Part shown: in pieces, positions 24,742-36,590 of the stretch | How the letters are laid out: each line of letters begins with the position of its first letter | How positions within the stretch are numbered: position 1 is the first letter of the stretch | Assembly: GCF_016086655.4 (NCBI RefSeq) | Contig: NC_052136.2 | Span: 41,656,492-41,720,491, forward strand | Reading direction: 5' to 3' | Source: Lepeophtheirus salmonis | Lineage: Eukaryota; Arthropoda; Copepoda; Siphonostomatoida; Caligidae | Length of the DNA stretch: 64,000 bases | Program-made: the position numbers and the translations under genes | The notes under the pieces: generated by a model | Seen by the model: only the letters and a program-made list of their open reading frames with translations | Database searches by the model: none | What the model was told of the DNA's origin: nothing

Positions 24742-25929
24742 TAGGTGTGTTCAAAAAGTAAGGTGACGTTTTAAATTTCGCGGGCAAAATAGATTTGTTA
24801 AGCTCAATTTTTTTATGTTAGTACAATTGCCACTGTTTCAGTTATATAATATGTTCAGTTTTTTGTGAGAGGCATAACGGTTAGAAGTATGTTGCGTGTT
24901 TGGCGATTTTTGTTATTGAAAAATATGAATAAAATAATTGGCATCAAATTTTGGGTAAAAAATGAGGTTAAGTGGTCCTAAAATACTAGAAATTTTGACA
25001 GTGGCATACGGCGAAACTGTTCTGAGTACAAAAAATCTTTACAAGTGGTACTACTCTTCCAAGATGGCTGGGAAGTTGCAATAGCGAGCTTCGCTCTGGA
25101 CGCCCAAGCATGTTAACAACAGATGAAAACGTTGAAGCAGTGACGAAAATTGTTTTTGAAAAATGTCGAATCACTACCAAAAAAGTTGCCGAGGATATTG
25201 ACATATCAAATGTCTCATGCCATGATTTTTTTTCTCGAACGTTTTACGTATCGGGGAAGTTTGTTCTGAAACTGCTTAATTTTGACCAAAAGAATCGTCG
25301 TAAGAGCATCACTCATGAGGTGTTGACAGACGCCAAAGATGATCTGATTTACTCCAAACTGATGAAAAATAAAGAATATATGTTTATAATATTGAAAAAA
25401 AGCCAAATTGTCCCAATGGAAGAGCCCAAGTGAGCCAAGAACAAAAAAAATAAACAAGAAAACATCTTAACATATGGTCGTACAGTCGATAACGTTATGT
25501 AGCGCTTGCGAAAAATCAATACAAAGAAAACATCCGGAGTTGTGGAAAAACAATTCATGGCTTTTACATCACGACCTTGCACCTGCTCACGATTCTTTAC
25601 ATGTGAGAGATTTTTGGCCAAAAAAACCACCACAATCATACCTCAGCCACCATATTCGCCGGATTTAGACCCATGTGACTTTTTCTTGTCCCCAAAACTT
25701 AAGAACGGAGGAAAGGACGAAGATTTGTAACGATTGAGGAGATGAAGACTGCCTCGTTAGAAGAGTTCAAGGCTGTACCGAAAAGTGTTTATGAGAAGTG
25801 GTTCGAGGATTGGAAGAAGCGATAGCACAATTGAGGGGAAATACTTTGAAGGGGACAACATAAATGTTGTTGAATAAATATAAATTTTTTTCCTAAGGAT
25901 ACAGTCCCCTTACTTTTTGAACACACTTC
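24742..25929 (+). mobile_element. Mariner-family transposon, near full length, inactive
   Basis: The left end after a TA (24742-24743) reads GGTGTGTTCAAAAAGTAAGG. The reverse complement of the right end is AGTGTGTTCAAAAAGTAAGG, so the inverted repeats are almost identical. The right flank is TC at 25928-25929, so one TA copy has one changed base. The element spans 24744-25927 (1184 bp), slightly short of the usual 1.3 kb because of an internal deletion in the transposase. The coding strand is plus. Confidence 0.92.
24930..25876 (+). pseudogene. Mariner transposase, frameshifted and internally deleted
   Basis: Mariner transposase cuts and pastes its element through a D,D34D catalytic triad. 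The segments seen in order are IGIKFWVK, then KILEILTVAYGE..LSTKNLYKWY (24980-25070), then SGRPSMLTTDE and a helix-turn-helix (KKVAEDIDISNVSCHDFF). The next segment, LKLLNFDQKNRR, leads to where the first catalytic Asp should be (GDETW..), which is replaced by KNKEYMF. A stop and a loss of about 30 residues follow. HPELWKNNSWLLHHDLAPAH then carries the second Asp at about 25573, and PYSPDLDPCDFF carries the third Asp at about 25677. Frames shift near 25075 and in the T-run at about 25608. A conserved tail ends at EGDNINVVE, before 25876. It cannot be functional. Confidence 0.92.
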
Positions 25930-28394
25930 AAATGTAAAAGGCCAAAACATATTATTCAAAATATCATTTGTAAAATAACCAAAATCCAAAAGTAAATATC
26001 TTTACCAAACTAAAAAGGTCTGTGTCTCTTTTTTGGAAATCAAAATATGGCTACCCTTGTTATAGGTATGTATTGAATGGCTAAAAATACGGTTTTGCAT
26101 GTGCAGATATTTCTGAAATGGAATATTGATTTAACTATTCGATAGATCACTGGCTAGAATGTTTCAGCAATTGAGAGCCATAGGGACTTTGGTAGATGGG
26201 GGAAAAAAGGGATTTTTTTCTGTCTTCCGTCCCTTTTTATCTTTCTGATCTTCCGAGATCATGCATTATCTCAATGGGAAATCAGATATAAAACAGATAT
26301 CAAAATTTTCAAACTGCGGATATCCACCCAAATATATATGTAACTATTGCATGTATTGTCAGTGTATTTGCAAATTCACAAAGTCCATTACATTACTACT
26401 AAATTTATTTCATTTGCATGTTACAAATAGAAAGTATTATGTGTTTAACTCTGAGCTATGAATCAGCTAGACTATTCTATTGTATTGAACCTCTTTAGAA
26501 GAATAATGATCGCTTTTGATGTAGCATGCATACATCCGTTGATAGCAATTGTTTACATTTATACTTAAAGACCAATAATACCCAAGTATGTTAAATAAAC
26601 TCACTCTCTTACTCCATGTAAATCCTCTCAAGACTTCAAACAAAGACATTACTTTTCCATCTTTGTATTATTCTCGAAATAACCACAGTTTTCAAGTGAC
26701 AATTTTTTAATTATATTCATATGTATACTATATGCATACCTAGTCAAATTAATTTTCTCTTATAGTTTACGTAGTTAGATGAAAATGATTTAATGTGTGT
26801 GTTCCGAGATGAGGTGGAAGAGAATTGGGCAATAGAGCATAAAGGTAAAACATATGTAGGTAAGCGTTCCTTGGGGATATACGAGTATAAATCACCTGAA
26901 TTCATTGGAAATGTACAATGTACATACATGTTTGAATCAAAATATGATTATTTTCATTCTTTTGGTGTCATCAGGATTGGAATTTCCTTATTATTATTTT
27001 AAATATTTATTTGAAAAATGTGCAAATGAGAACAATATCCACGAAATCCCATTCTTTACACCCTGCTCCAGGCTGTTTGTTTCCTATTTCTTGATTAATA
27101 TTATTCGGAGTAAAAAAAAAAAGAAGTAACAATTCCATAGAACAGCGTGATCATCTATCCTCTTTCTTACATCCTTCCATCTGAGAACTTTTTATACTTA
27201 ATGAAATGGTATGTTATTGTAGGAGAAACACTTCAAAATCGACCTAAAATAAAACTAAAGTCTTAGTATAGAAAGACCACAATCAAAAATTGTAAAAAAA
27301 AGACAAAAAAAATTTTACTACCAAAAAAATCGAAATTTCATATTTGTATAATTTATTCTTAAATTTAATTAATTCCAAAATATTATTTACAAAAAATATA
27401 GAATCCAGCCACTATTTCTCTTTTTAGGAAAATGAAATATGATTACCCAACCGACCAATAATCAAATGAAGACTTTGGCAGATTAAATCATCTATTTTCT
27501 TTCTCTATATCTTTGAGCATCGATCTCCAAAGTGTATAAATATATAAACATATGTAGATATAAGTTATCGACAATAATACGTCATAATAGAAAGGATCTT
27601 TGTTACAAATATGTAAGATACACATTCATAAAATATATGTATGACTATCAATCATTGACAGAAAATATTAATAAATAAATAAAATATTAAAATAATTATA
27701 AATATTAATGAGTTTTAGCTACACGGCCCTTAGTATATGAGTATGTTGAGGCCCAAGTATCTTTGTGTATCTACCTATAAATATAGAATGATGAATGCCT
27801 GATATTTTTTTGATTGAACAAAACCATATTTTATGAAATTGGGCAAATTCCCTTTTCTATGTTTGGGTGAAGTGGTTCCATACTTACTTGGTCGTGCTTT
27901 TCAAATATATGTAGGTACACACTAGAGGCATTCACTAAAGTCACATGACTTGGACTTTAATAGTTAACTAATTTGATGACTTATGACTTAACTTCAACTT
28001 CGACATAATTGACACAAATGGAAACTTGCAAGAAGAGTTATTCAAGTCAAGAAGTATCTGCTTGTAATGTTATATGTTATTGATATACTTTTTCTTTTTT
28101 GAATTTTTGAGAATTTGAATGTTTGTAAACAGAAATAGTATTTATCCAATATCTGTATTGACAATTTTCTAATTATGCAGTAACGGTGAATATTCTATAA
28201 CAATCAAATATAAAAGTGTTCTTGGTGTTTACAATAAATTCCCATTCATCCCCCCACAAGGATATGTCAGGCAATTTTTTTTTTTGCCTTTTTTGTTACC
28301 TTTATTTTATCAAGCAACCTTTCCAAAACGAAACAGGGAATAAGTCGCCTATTAGGTATGGGATTTTTATTCTATATTTGTTGGGAATTGTTCA
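25930..28394. other. AT-rich non-coding sequence
   Basis: No supportable gene. Open frames at 26793-27002 (plus) and 26744-26929 (minus) overlap and neither shows a family motif. A TGTACAATGTACA motif lies at 26912-26924. A GACTT/AAGTC-rich stretch lies at 27940-28050. Confidence 0.5.
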
Positions 28395-28485
28395 CTGCTT
28401 AAAAGGAACTAATTCTAATTCAACCAATCAACATTCAGAACACTGATTAGTAGAGTAGAAGTAGAAATATCGACAGCTGACAACA
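28395..28485 (+). repeat. Dispersed repeat, 3' half (AGTAGAAATATCGAC copy)
   Basis: Carries ATTCAACCAATCAACATTCAG and then the exact 15-mer AGTAGAAATATCGAC (28460-28474), followed by AGCTGACAA. The same 15-mer occurs at 35702 and 55080, and a diverged reverse copy lies at 39295-39340. Confidence 0.65.
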
Positions 28486-29713
28486 AATAAAGTGTAAATT
28501 TTTGTTTTAGTGATGTAAAGAAAAATGATAGAGATGGTCGTGAAAAATTTATAATATTTAATAACTACGAAAAAAATGGAATTTATTTTATAAAAAAGGT
28601 TTCTTAAAAATAATGAAAATGTTCTAGACATGGTGTTTATTAATGAGTTTATTCATTTGTATTTATTGACTTTAGACTTTCTATAAATTCGCAAACTAGG
28701 GACTTATTTGACCCATTTCTTTATAGTACATGTCCATGTTTACAATACAAGGTCCATTAAGCCATATTTTTAAGTTGAGTAGGTATGTACAATGTACATA
28801 CATGGTAGTATATTAAATAACCGCGCATAAAAAAAATAATTTAAAAAAGCAAAGTACATTGGATGTACATCGTTGACGTCACGAAATCCTCATTACCATA
28901 TATAACTATCCACTTTTATTGAGGACCATCGTTCGAATAACATTGTTCTCTATCGTTAAAAATATATACGTATATCGAAAGTATGTTTCTTTATACCATT
29001 ATGGACGTCATTAGTAACAACTCTATGGTTGAATCAGTACTTGAGAAATATCTACATATATAACTATCTGGAGAAGAGAAGAAACCAAGTGAAGGAGATA
29101 GGAAGGTAGACGATAAATTTAAATAATGTGTGTCTTATGACTTCCTATCTACTTATTCCTCCCGCAAAGTTGATTTGCAAAATAATACATAGTAGTCGTA
29201 ATAACAATAATAAAAAATACTCATTAAGGTAACCACAGGGTTTAAATGGTTTTTGGAGCATCAGCTAGCACTAGTAGTGTAGGAGAAGAAGAATAAAGGG
29301 TTGTGTATTTTTCACCTTTGTCACCTTCCAAATGAGTGAGTAAATCTACTGAATGATGCACTCTGCTCCTCTTTTTGATTTGAGTTTTGCAATTTCTATG
29401 CCCTCAAAAGTAGGAAATGAATATATTATACAAATATATTATATTATCCTTCTTCTATTTTTCCTCCTCTCCCTTCAAATGAGAGGGATTTACCATCCCT
29501 ATAATAAAGGACAATGGGCCCCCTCGTTCATCATTCCCCTGGAGCACCACCCTCTTCTTCTCCACCCATTCCCCCATTGTATGTTTTTATACTAGGTTTT
29601 GAACAATAAGACATTAGATTAAAACTTCTTTTTTTCTCTCCAAAAAATGAAATATTAAAAGAGTAAATTAGTATGATATAAGGATCATCCTCAGTATGAC
29701 ACAGGTGTTTGTA
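28486..29713. other. AT-rich non-coding sequence
   Basis: No gene recognised. It holds a TGTACAATGTACA motif at 28786-28798, a TGACGTCA palindrome at 28874-28881 and a GC-richer pyrimidine-rich patch at 29505-29580. Confidence 0.5.
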
Positions 29714-30240
29714 CAGGGTACTCCAGATAAATTGGGGAACTCTTTCAGGCTTATAACAAACGAACTAAATTGGGTAGAATTTTTTTTTTTTTAATATTTG
29801 AATGCTACATGTAATAATATAAAATTATTTATAATAAGATCCACCTTTCTTGATAAATTCGGCCACACCGCTCCGGAAGCTTTGTCAGGCCTGGGAGCCC
29901 TCGTGCGAATCCAGCTTTGCCATTGTACGAGTAATGGACTACATCAGGCCATACACAGACGAATGATACTTGACACATGCATCATACTCAAACCATCCCC
30001 AAAGATAGAAACCCCATGGGTTCAAGTCCAGGCTGTTTGCAGGCAAAAAATCTAGACTCCAAAAGTGAGGACATTTTGTGGTCAAGAGATCCTGTACTTT
30101 TTTGGCCTTCTGGCCCGGTGTACTGTCTTGTTGGAAGGTGTAATTTCTTCCTTGGGCTACTCCATCTATCCAGGAAATGTAAATAAACAGTCCAAGACCA
30201 GAACCAGTACAATGACAAAGGTGGATCTGCACGATTTCAA
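29714..30240 (-). mobile_element. 5'-truncated Tc1/mariner-superfamily element (DD37D type)
   Basis: The end next to a TA (29712-29713) reads CAGGGTACTCCAGATAAATT, a style typical of Tc1-like termini. The minus strand upstream of it encodes the C-terminal half of a transposase. No matching inverted repeat was found near 30.2-30.5 kb, so the 5' half of the element is missing. Confidence 0.75.
29840..30232 (-). pseudogene. Tc1/mariner-like (DD37D) transposase C-terminal half
   Basis: The minus strand reads NYTFQQDSTPGQKAKKV, then PHFWSLDFLPANSLDLNPWGFYLWG, then CVKYHSSVYGLM. After an in-frame stop come SITRTMAKLDS, a second in-frame stop, and FRSGVAEFIKKGGS. QQD holds the second catalytic Asp. 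Exactly 37 residues follow before the residue aligned with the third Asp, which is Gly here (PWGF instead of the usual PxDF). SLDLNP is normally SPDLNP. The first catalytic Asp and the DNA-binding domain are absent. The two stops and the lost catalytic residue show it is dead. Confidence 0.85.
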
Positions 30241-31904
30241 AAGAGTTTCAAAAGTATCAGTCAAACTGATACAAGAAAAAGGTTAATAGAATTATCATTT
30301 TACACTTAATGGGCAAATCTGACCCCATTTATATTAGTTATTTAACTTTTTGATATGCATATTTGTTTACCCGTCCGGAACCAACATTACAGAGTAACGC
30401 CGTATTATTAAATGATACAGAGACTTCATTCTTTTTCTTCAATAGAAGACACCATTTTTGAAGGATATAAAAATCCCCAAAAAATGTAAAAGAACTATTG
30501 AAATTGGATTAAATAATGCTATAATCTAACATTACTTTAATCAAGATCAGAAAAGAAATACTATTAATACTACTAATAAACAAGGATCATTTTTTCTTAT
30601 CTTTTGGGATTGAGATGTAAAGTTAGGACTAACAAAACCACTGCACACTTATAAATTGTTTTCGAAGCCAATTCATAGTAAGATAGGTCAATCTCATAAA
30701 AAAAGACGCCACACATTGATTTACATGATAATTATGCAACTATTTATTCTTTTTTTTTTTAATTCAAAAATTTAATTCTCTCCCTGTTCCAACACCTAAG
30801 AACACAACCCTATTTTTATGAAATAGAAAAACTCTGACAATTTCTACATATTTGAACAATGTTCACTAAACATAATATTTAAATCTTTAAAAGATCCCTT
30901 TTTAAATTAACATAATGAAATTAAAAGTACTTGGAATAACAAAGTACAGAAAATATGTTGTGGGTTTCTTTGTAGGAGGGTAAGCCTGAGATCTGAGGGA
31001 TAATACATACATCGTAATGTGAATAGACGGCGGAAGAGGAACATACAACACTAAATATACTGACATGATGTACCTAGAAATGGGCATAAAAAGAAAAATC
31101 TGATTTACGAGGACATTTGTGAGCCAGTTAGTTCAGCCATGCCCTCACACGAAGCAGAATGTACTTTCCTCGTAGTTACTTATAAAGATATATCTATATG
31201 TACAAACGCTGGGCCGAACACTTTCCTTCTTTACCCCCCTCTTGTCATGCCCATCATTATCCCTTGAGGAGGAGAAGAAAAAATGGTGGTGATGATGATT
31301 CTTAAAGACTCTCATTAATAGTGAAAAAAAGTTTTTCTTCCTAAAAAAAACTCGTGAACTATTTATGTTTTTGTTTTTTTAAATGTCAGAATTTAACAAA
31401 AAGAAAAAAAAAGATAATTTTTTTAACTAGATACGTACATCGAGTATTTTTTTGCTTCTTCCTGCGTGGGAAGTGCTCTGGACCTCTGTTTCTCCTTTTT
31501 TTTTTTTGAATACTTTTTGAGAGATAAAAAAGTTGAAAAAAAAAAAAAATATAATTAGATTGTTTCTTCTTCTTGTTATTATTATTACTTTCAGTGTTTT
31601 GTTGTTGCTGTATGGATGGTTCATTATGAGGATAATTGAAGTTACTTCTGTTGGAGGTGATTCATGCATTTACTACTTCTATGCGGGGGAGGTATTTTTG
31701 GAAAGGTCTTTAAGTTTATTCGTAAAGCAAATATTATATATTTTCTACTATATATGTATGCAGTGTTGGGGGTGTCATGAGACCCATAGGTTTGAGTTTA
31801 ATTCAATCCAATTAAGACTGGACTGACTCTTTATTTTGCATTTTTTTAATATTTATAGTGGAGTTATTTTTACTTGAAATGACATATAAGAATCTTAATT
31901 GTAT
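30241..31904. other. AT-rich non-coding sequence
   Basis: No supportable gene. The plus-strand frame 31533-31826 begins with poly-K/hydrophobic residues generated by A and T runs and is not convincing. Purine/pyrimidine tracts occur at 31500-31550. Confidence 0.5.
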
Positions 31905-31990
31905 CTCCCAACCTTTCTCACTCCAAAAGGAGAAAGAAAAAATCCAGCAATTAACTGGTAGTTGTAAACCAGCTCTTCCCAACTGTTGGA
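31905..31990 (+). repeat. Dispersed 'CAACCTTT..' repeat, 5' half
   Basis: Reads CCCAACCTTTCTCACTCC then AAAAGGAGAAAGAAAAAA, then AACTGGTAGTTGTAAACCAG and CCCAACTGTTGGACTAT. It aligns with 35586-35680 and with the 54.6 and 54.9 kb copies. CTTTCTC..CTCC/GGAGAAAG can form a small hairpin. Confidence 0.6.
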
Positions 31991-33245
31991 CTATCTATTT
32001 AATTATAAAGATATTCACAATTTAGTAAGAAACCATTGCAGTACCACAAATCAATGGAGTTACCTTTATGATATCTCACAACTTTTCAATAATATTAATA
32101 TTTTGGATTGTTATCAATACAATAATATTAAACAATACATTCTAAAACGGGTTAATCTATCCCAAAATGAAAAAAAAGACATCTGGCTGTGTAAAGGCTG
32201 TGATTGATAATGAAGGTTGCCATATTGATTGAAAAAAGTATTGCAAAAACCTTGTCTACATATTTTGTTAACATTATTTTTTACCTATTATTGAAAATAT
32301 AAAATTATTAATGCATTTCTAAATCCATCTTTCGAGTCCACGTTTTGCTGCCGTAACCTGTACTATTGCGATGAGACCTATTTGAGATGTCATACATGCC
32401 ACAACAATTCACCTATTTATATATGATCTACTTATATTCCTTTAGGAGTTAGTTATAAAATCAACACTTCCCTCCTCATGTCCATTCATTTATTGTAGCT
32501 ATAATCATTCCCAACATGTTACATACTTACGATTAGGTAATCGATTAAAAAAGCTTATTTTTTTATAATATTAAGGTTGCCCCAATCGATTATTACTGTA
32601 TTAAACATATAGTAAGTATTATATATTTATGTTTTTGTAATATTCTATGGATAATGGATTAAAATGACGGCAAATCCATTTACTTTGCCTTTTTTTCTTG
32701 TTATTGTTGTTGCTTAAATGGGCCTAAATGAAACGATTAAAATCTAAAATCATTTTTCGGAAAAATCAATGGGTTATAACCAATAATAGATTAATTTAAT
32801 CGTACAGGTAAAAAAACAACAGCACCGATGTCTAGATATATTGATATATTGGGGAACAATCACCATTAATATGGTAAGTATGTACAGTATTACCTCAAAT
32901 GGCAAGGTACAGACTTTTTAGTGAGGTATATTTTTCCTTTTTTTTTTTTTTTTGGGAGGGGGTGATTGTGAAAAAAGTCCCTTGATTTAATTTCCTTACA
33001 AATGCCTAAAACAATATCACCATACACAAATTAGGTCAATTATCATGCAAGAACCATACTTGTTTTTATATACATTGCCATTGAATGACAGGTAGTTCAT
33101 CTTTTAGAAGCAAGCTTCTGGTCATTTTTGGTACTTGAACACTTCACGTACACTGTAGTTACGTTATATGGTTGTATAATGTAACATAAATAATTATAAA
33201 GGTAACCACTATATCAAACAAATATATTACTTATATGCTTTACCA
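31991..33245. other. AT-rich non-coding sequence
   Basis: No gene recognised. At 32884-32930 a CAGTATTACCTCA word is followed by TGAGGTA in inverse orientation; this is too short to call an element. A poly-T run lies at about 32939-32954. Confidence 0.5.
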
Positions 33246-33375
33246 TATAGAGCATTTTCATGTGACGTCTGCATTGTTCTTGTCACCATCTTGGGGCATG
33301 AATAACCAAATTATATATAAATAAAAACCTTTTTTCATTAGTATAAAATATTGGATTATTTGGTAAATCAATATC
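33246..33375 (+). repeat. Dispersed repeat beginning TTTTCATGTGAC, copy 1
   Basis: Aligns with 42618-42750. Shared words are TTTTCATGTGAC, GCATTGTT, an AACCAAATT/AATCAAATTT block, AATAAAAAC and ATTAGTAT/ACTAATAT. The start could be the terminal repeat of a DNA transposon. I could not find a matching inverted end. Confidence 0.6.
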
Positions 33376-35585
33376 TCAATACATTAACCTTTTCGATAAA
33401 AATGGAACAACAAATTTAAAACCAAATTTAAACCTTTTCTGTCCATCAAAAATATCTAAATATCAATTGTCTAGTATTATTATACTATCCTAAAATATAA
33501 ATATTCAGAATAGGACATCAATATACTAGTACATATGAATTTACATGGTGTAGACAGTAAATTAACTACTACTTATGCAAAGATAACACAGTTTTCTGTA
33601 ATTATAATTCATTAGTCTACTTTTTTTGTCCCTAATACATTCAAAACAAAATTAATTTTTAAAATATAGCCATTTCATAGGTATTCAGTACCTAACTGTT
33701 TGATTTTATAACTATGCCAATGCTTTTGTTTGGATCTAATTGTACTCATAAGAGAGATTTGACCTCCAATTTCATTAATTCTCTTCAAGATTTTTTTAGA
33801 AATTTGTCCATTTTATTGAATAAGAATATCCACTATGACTATATTAGAGAATGATTTAAGCAAAAAGTGCATGCATTCAATTTGATATTTTTGAATTGGA
33901 AGGTAGCTTCCTTTATTAAGAATCTATTCCTAAAGGACTAACCATTCTCACCTTAAGCAAAGACACTGATACTTGAACAATTTAGTCACTACACAGGAAC
34001 GTTGATATACAACTATTTCCATTCAATGGTAGTTCATTAATGTTTAAGAAGTAATCTCTCAGAGTTGTAAAAATTACATTTTGAATTTGTATTGTAAAAA
34101 TTCTTGTAAAAAGAAAGGTTTCTTTGTTCGAATTATGAAATAGCCACACTAATTTATCACCATGCAATTTTTGTAAGTCTGTTATTATATTTTATTTAAC
34201 TTAAAGTGACAAAAAAAGGGTTTCTGTGTCACAAATACCCAAGAATCTAATTATAGTTTGACCCATTTTGACCTATTTTTTTTCTGCACAAATACAACTA
34301 ATTTAATCATTATAATATGTGGGTCGTTTGAACGTTTGGTTATGTATAGATACTCGATTTGGAGAATCCATCACTACTTCCGTCCTCCTCTCTTTCCTAA
34401 TGACTCCTTACAACAACAAAGAAATGTATTCAATTAACTTCTTGTTCTTTAAATTAAAAGTCTTTGTCAAAAAATATAAAAAAATGTCCCGTAGCCATTG
34501 ACAGAAAAAATATACAATAAAAATACATTTTTTTTCTATTCTCCTATTATTCTAAGGCGTTAACAGCATGTGTGTGTGTTGGATTATAGGAAGAAGAATA
34601 TGTACAGAAGCACTTGGCTGGCTGGCTGGAAGAAGAGTCCATCAAAATCAAGAAACTCTCCACGCAGATCATCAGCTCTTGCTTGTCAAAAACTAAAATA
34701 CTACACGTCTCTCAAGGTCAAAGTTTAAAGAAAAAATCAAATAGAGAATCATGACCACCACACAGATATTTTTTATTATTTTTATTAATAATTAACCTGT
34801 CTTGTGTTTAAGATCCTTGATGAAAGGAATGTAAGTAATTTGAAGAAGCGAAAACAAAAGGGATTCAAATTAAACTTCACTATTATTTGTATATATTTAT
34901 GTGTGTAGTCGATTTGAACATCTTTTAACGAATGTTTCATCAAGTTATATGTATTTTTATCTCAACATACATAAAGTTTATTTATCACTAGCAAATTTTG
35001 TAATACATCCAAAATAAAGTAACTGTGAAATACTTGCTATATATTGCGTTTGTTCACGAAACTTTTGCTTTCTTGCTTAATTGAATTGAATTATCAAATT
35101 GAAGGATTAACTAATTTGAATTCTCAAATAAAATTCATTTTAAATGTATCGTTACAAAATTTCTATTTATTATAACAATAATAAATACTAAGTATTACAT
35201 TGTTGTGATGTGCCGTAAAATAATTTAAAAATGTTATTTTAAACAGGAGCAATTTGGCTCAACTTCCACAGAACATCCCATTAATGCTCTTATACCTCAG
35301 ATTTACAAAATTTTATAGCATACTTTTTTTTTTTATTCATTTCTTTTTTCTTTTGATTGTACTGTTGTTTTTTTTTCTCAATTTGTCGCACCCTAGAATA
35401 TTTTGTACTCAGAATCCTTGTCACAGAAAAAGCTGCATTGCGCTGACTGCAAATATCAACAATTGGAATTGGAATATGTATATGTATTTTTTTTTCTCGA
35501 AAAAACAGAAAATCTTTTGATTTGAATATTGATGAGAGTATTCGACACATCATTATTAAATAGAAATATAAATCTTTTTGTATGT
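33376..35585. other. AT-rich non-coding sequence
   Basis: No supportable gene. A GT microsatellite and a GGCTGGCTGGCTGG run lie at 34570-34632. Other open frames look random. Confidence 0.55.
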
Positions 35586-35728
35586 CTTAACCTTTCCTCC
35601 TTCAAAAAGAGAGAAAAAAAAGATCCCAAAAGAATTGTTAGTTAACCAACTAATCCCAAACGTTGAACTATTCTTCTTTTAATTAATGAGGAAAGCAGAT
35701 TAGTAGAAATATCGACATCTGACAAAAA
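35586..35728 (+). repeat. Dispersed 'CAACCTTT..ATCGAC' repeat, near-complete copy
   Basis: Contains both halves of the family about 120 bp apart: the 5' AACCTTTCCTCC..AAAAAGAGAG part with TTAGTTAACCAACTA, and the 3' AGTAGAAATATCGAC (35702-35716) with CTGACAAAAA. It is the clearest compact copy and defines the unit length at about 140-200 bp. Confidence 0.65.
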
Positions 35729-36590
35729 TTCAAAATACTTGTTTATGTTTGTGGAGATACAATATTGATATATGAGGTAAGTACCATACAAGTGCCATTT
35801 CTAACGTCATTGGCAATTAAGCGATTACTTTTTTTGTAAAATCCGTAAATATTATGCAAAAACGCAATAGATTCAGAAAAAAAATTACTTCCATGCTCTT
35901 ATTTTGTTTAATGTATCTTACATTGTTCCGCGCAAAGGGTCGGAAACACCTATATTTGCATAAGATTGTAAATGATGCATTTAAAATCCCCTTTGTATCT
36001 TGTTCGGTATTAATGACCACTTGAAGATGGACACCACCTGCAATAAAACTCAACCTATGCATTTTGGGCAGAACATAAAAGGTGTATATGCAAAATGCAT
36101 TTTCCCCCTATTTTTGTATTCAAAGGTCTAGACATGAAATATTATGAGCCTACTTTGTACACATATGTTTTCACTTTTACATTTAAAAGTAAAGTGTTAA
36201 AGAAAAAACTTTATAATATATGGAATTAATGAGCAATATCGATATGAGGTTATGTGAGGAATGCTGTAACCTCTTGTTTCACTTTTACATATACATAAAA
36301 AGGTATTAGTAGTGTATATGTCCTTAACTTTGAGCTTAAAATCGGTCCAGTGCCTGTTATCGGTCTTTCAAAATGTTCTTAATAATAATTAGTGATTATT
36401 ATTTTGACTAAAACTCTAATAAAATACTTTAATTTACCATTTATTTTATTTATTTGTATTTTTTTTTAAATTTACGATTTTAGTTTGCCATTATTCTTAC
36501 ATAATTAGGGCAAAGTTAAGGTACTGACAATTCTCGTAAAAATAGGTAAATATTAACTGATGATGACGTCACTGGTTGATGTTAGGATTG
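35729..36590. other. AT-rich non-coding sequence
   Basis: No recognised gene. The minus-strand frame 35817-36062 (81 aa) has a balanced composition but no motif I can name. A perfect 10-bp inverted repeat ATGCATTTTG/CAAAATGCAT lies at 36057-36066 and 36091-36100. A TGACGTCA palindrome lies at 36564-36571. Confidence 0.45.

Noticed and set aside
31533..31826. 97-aa frame with a hydrophobic N-terminus resembling a signal anchor
   Set aside because: The lysine and hydrophobic stretches come directly from adjacent poly-A and poly-T tracts.
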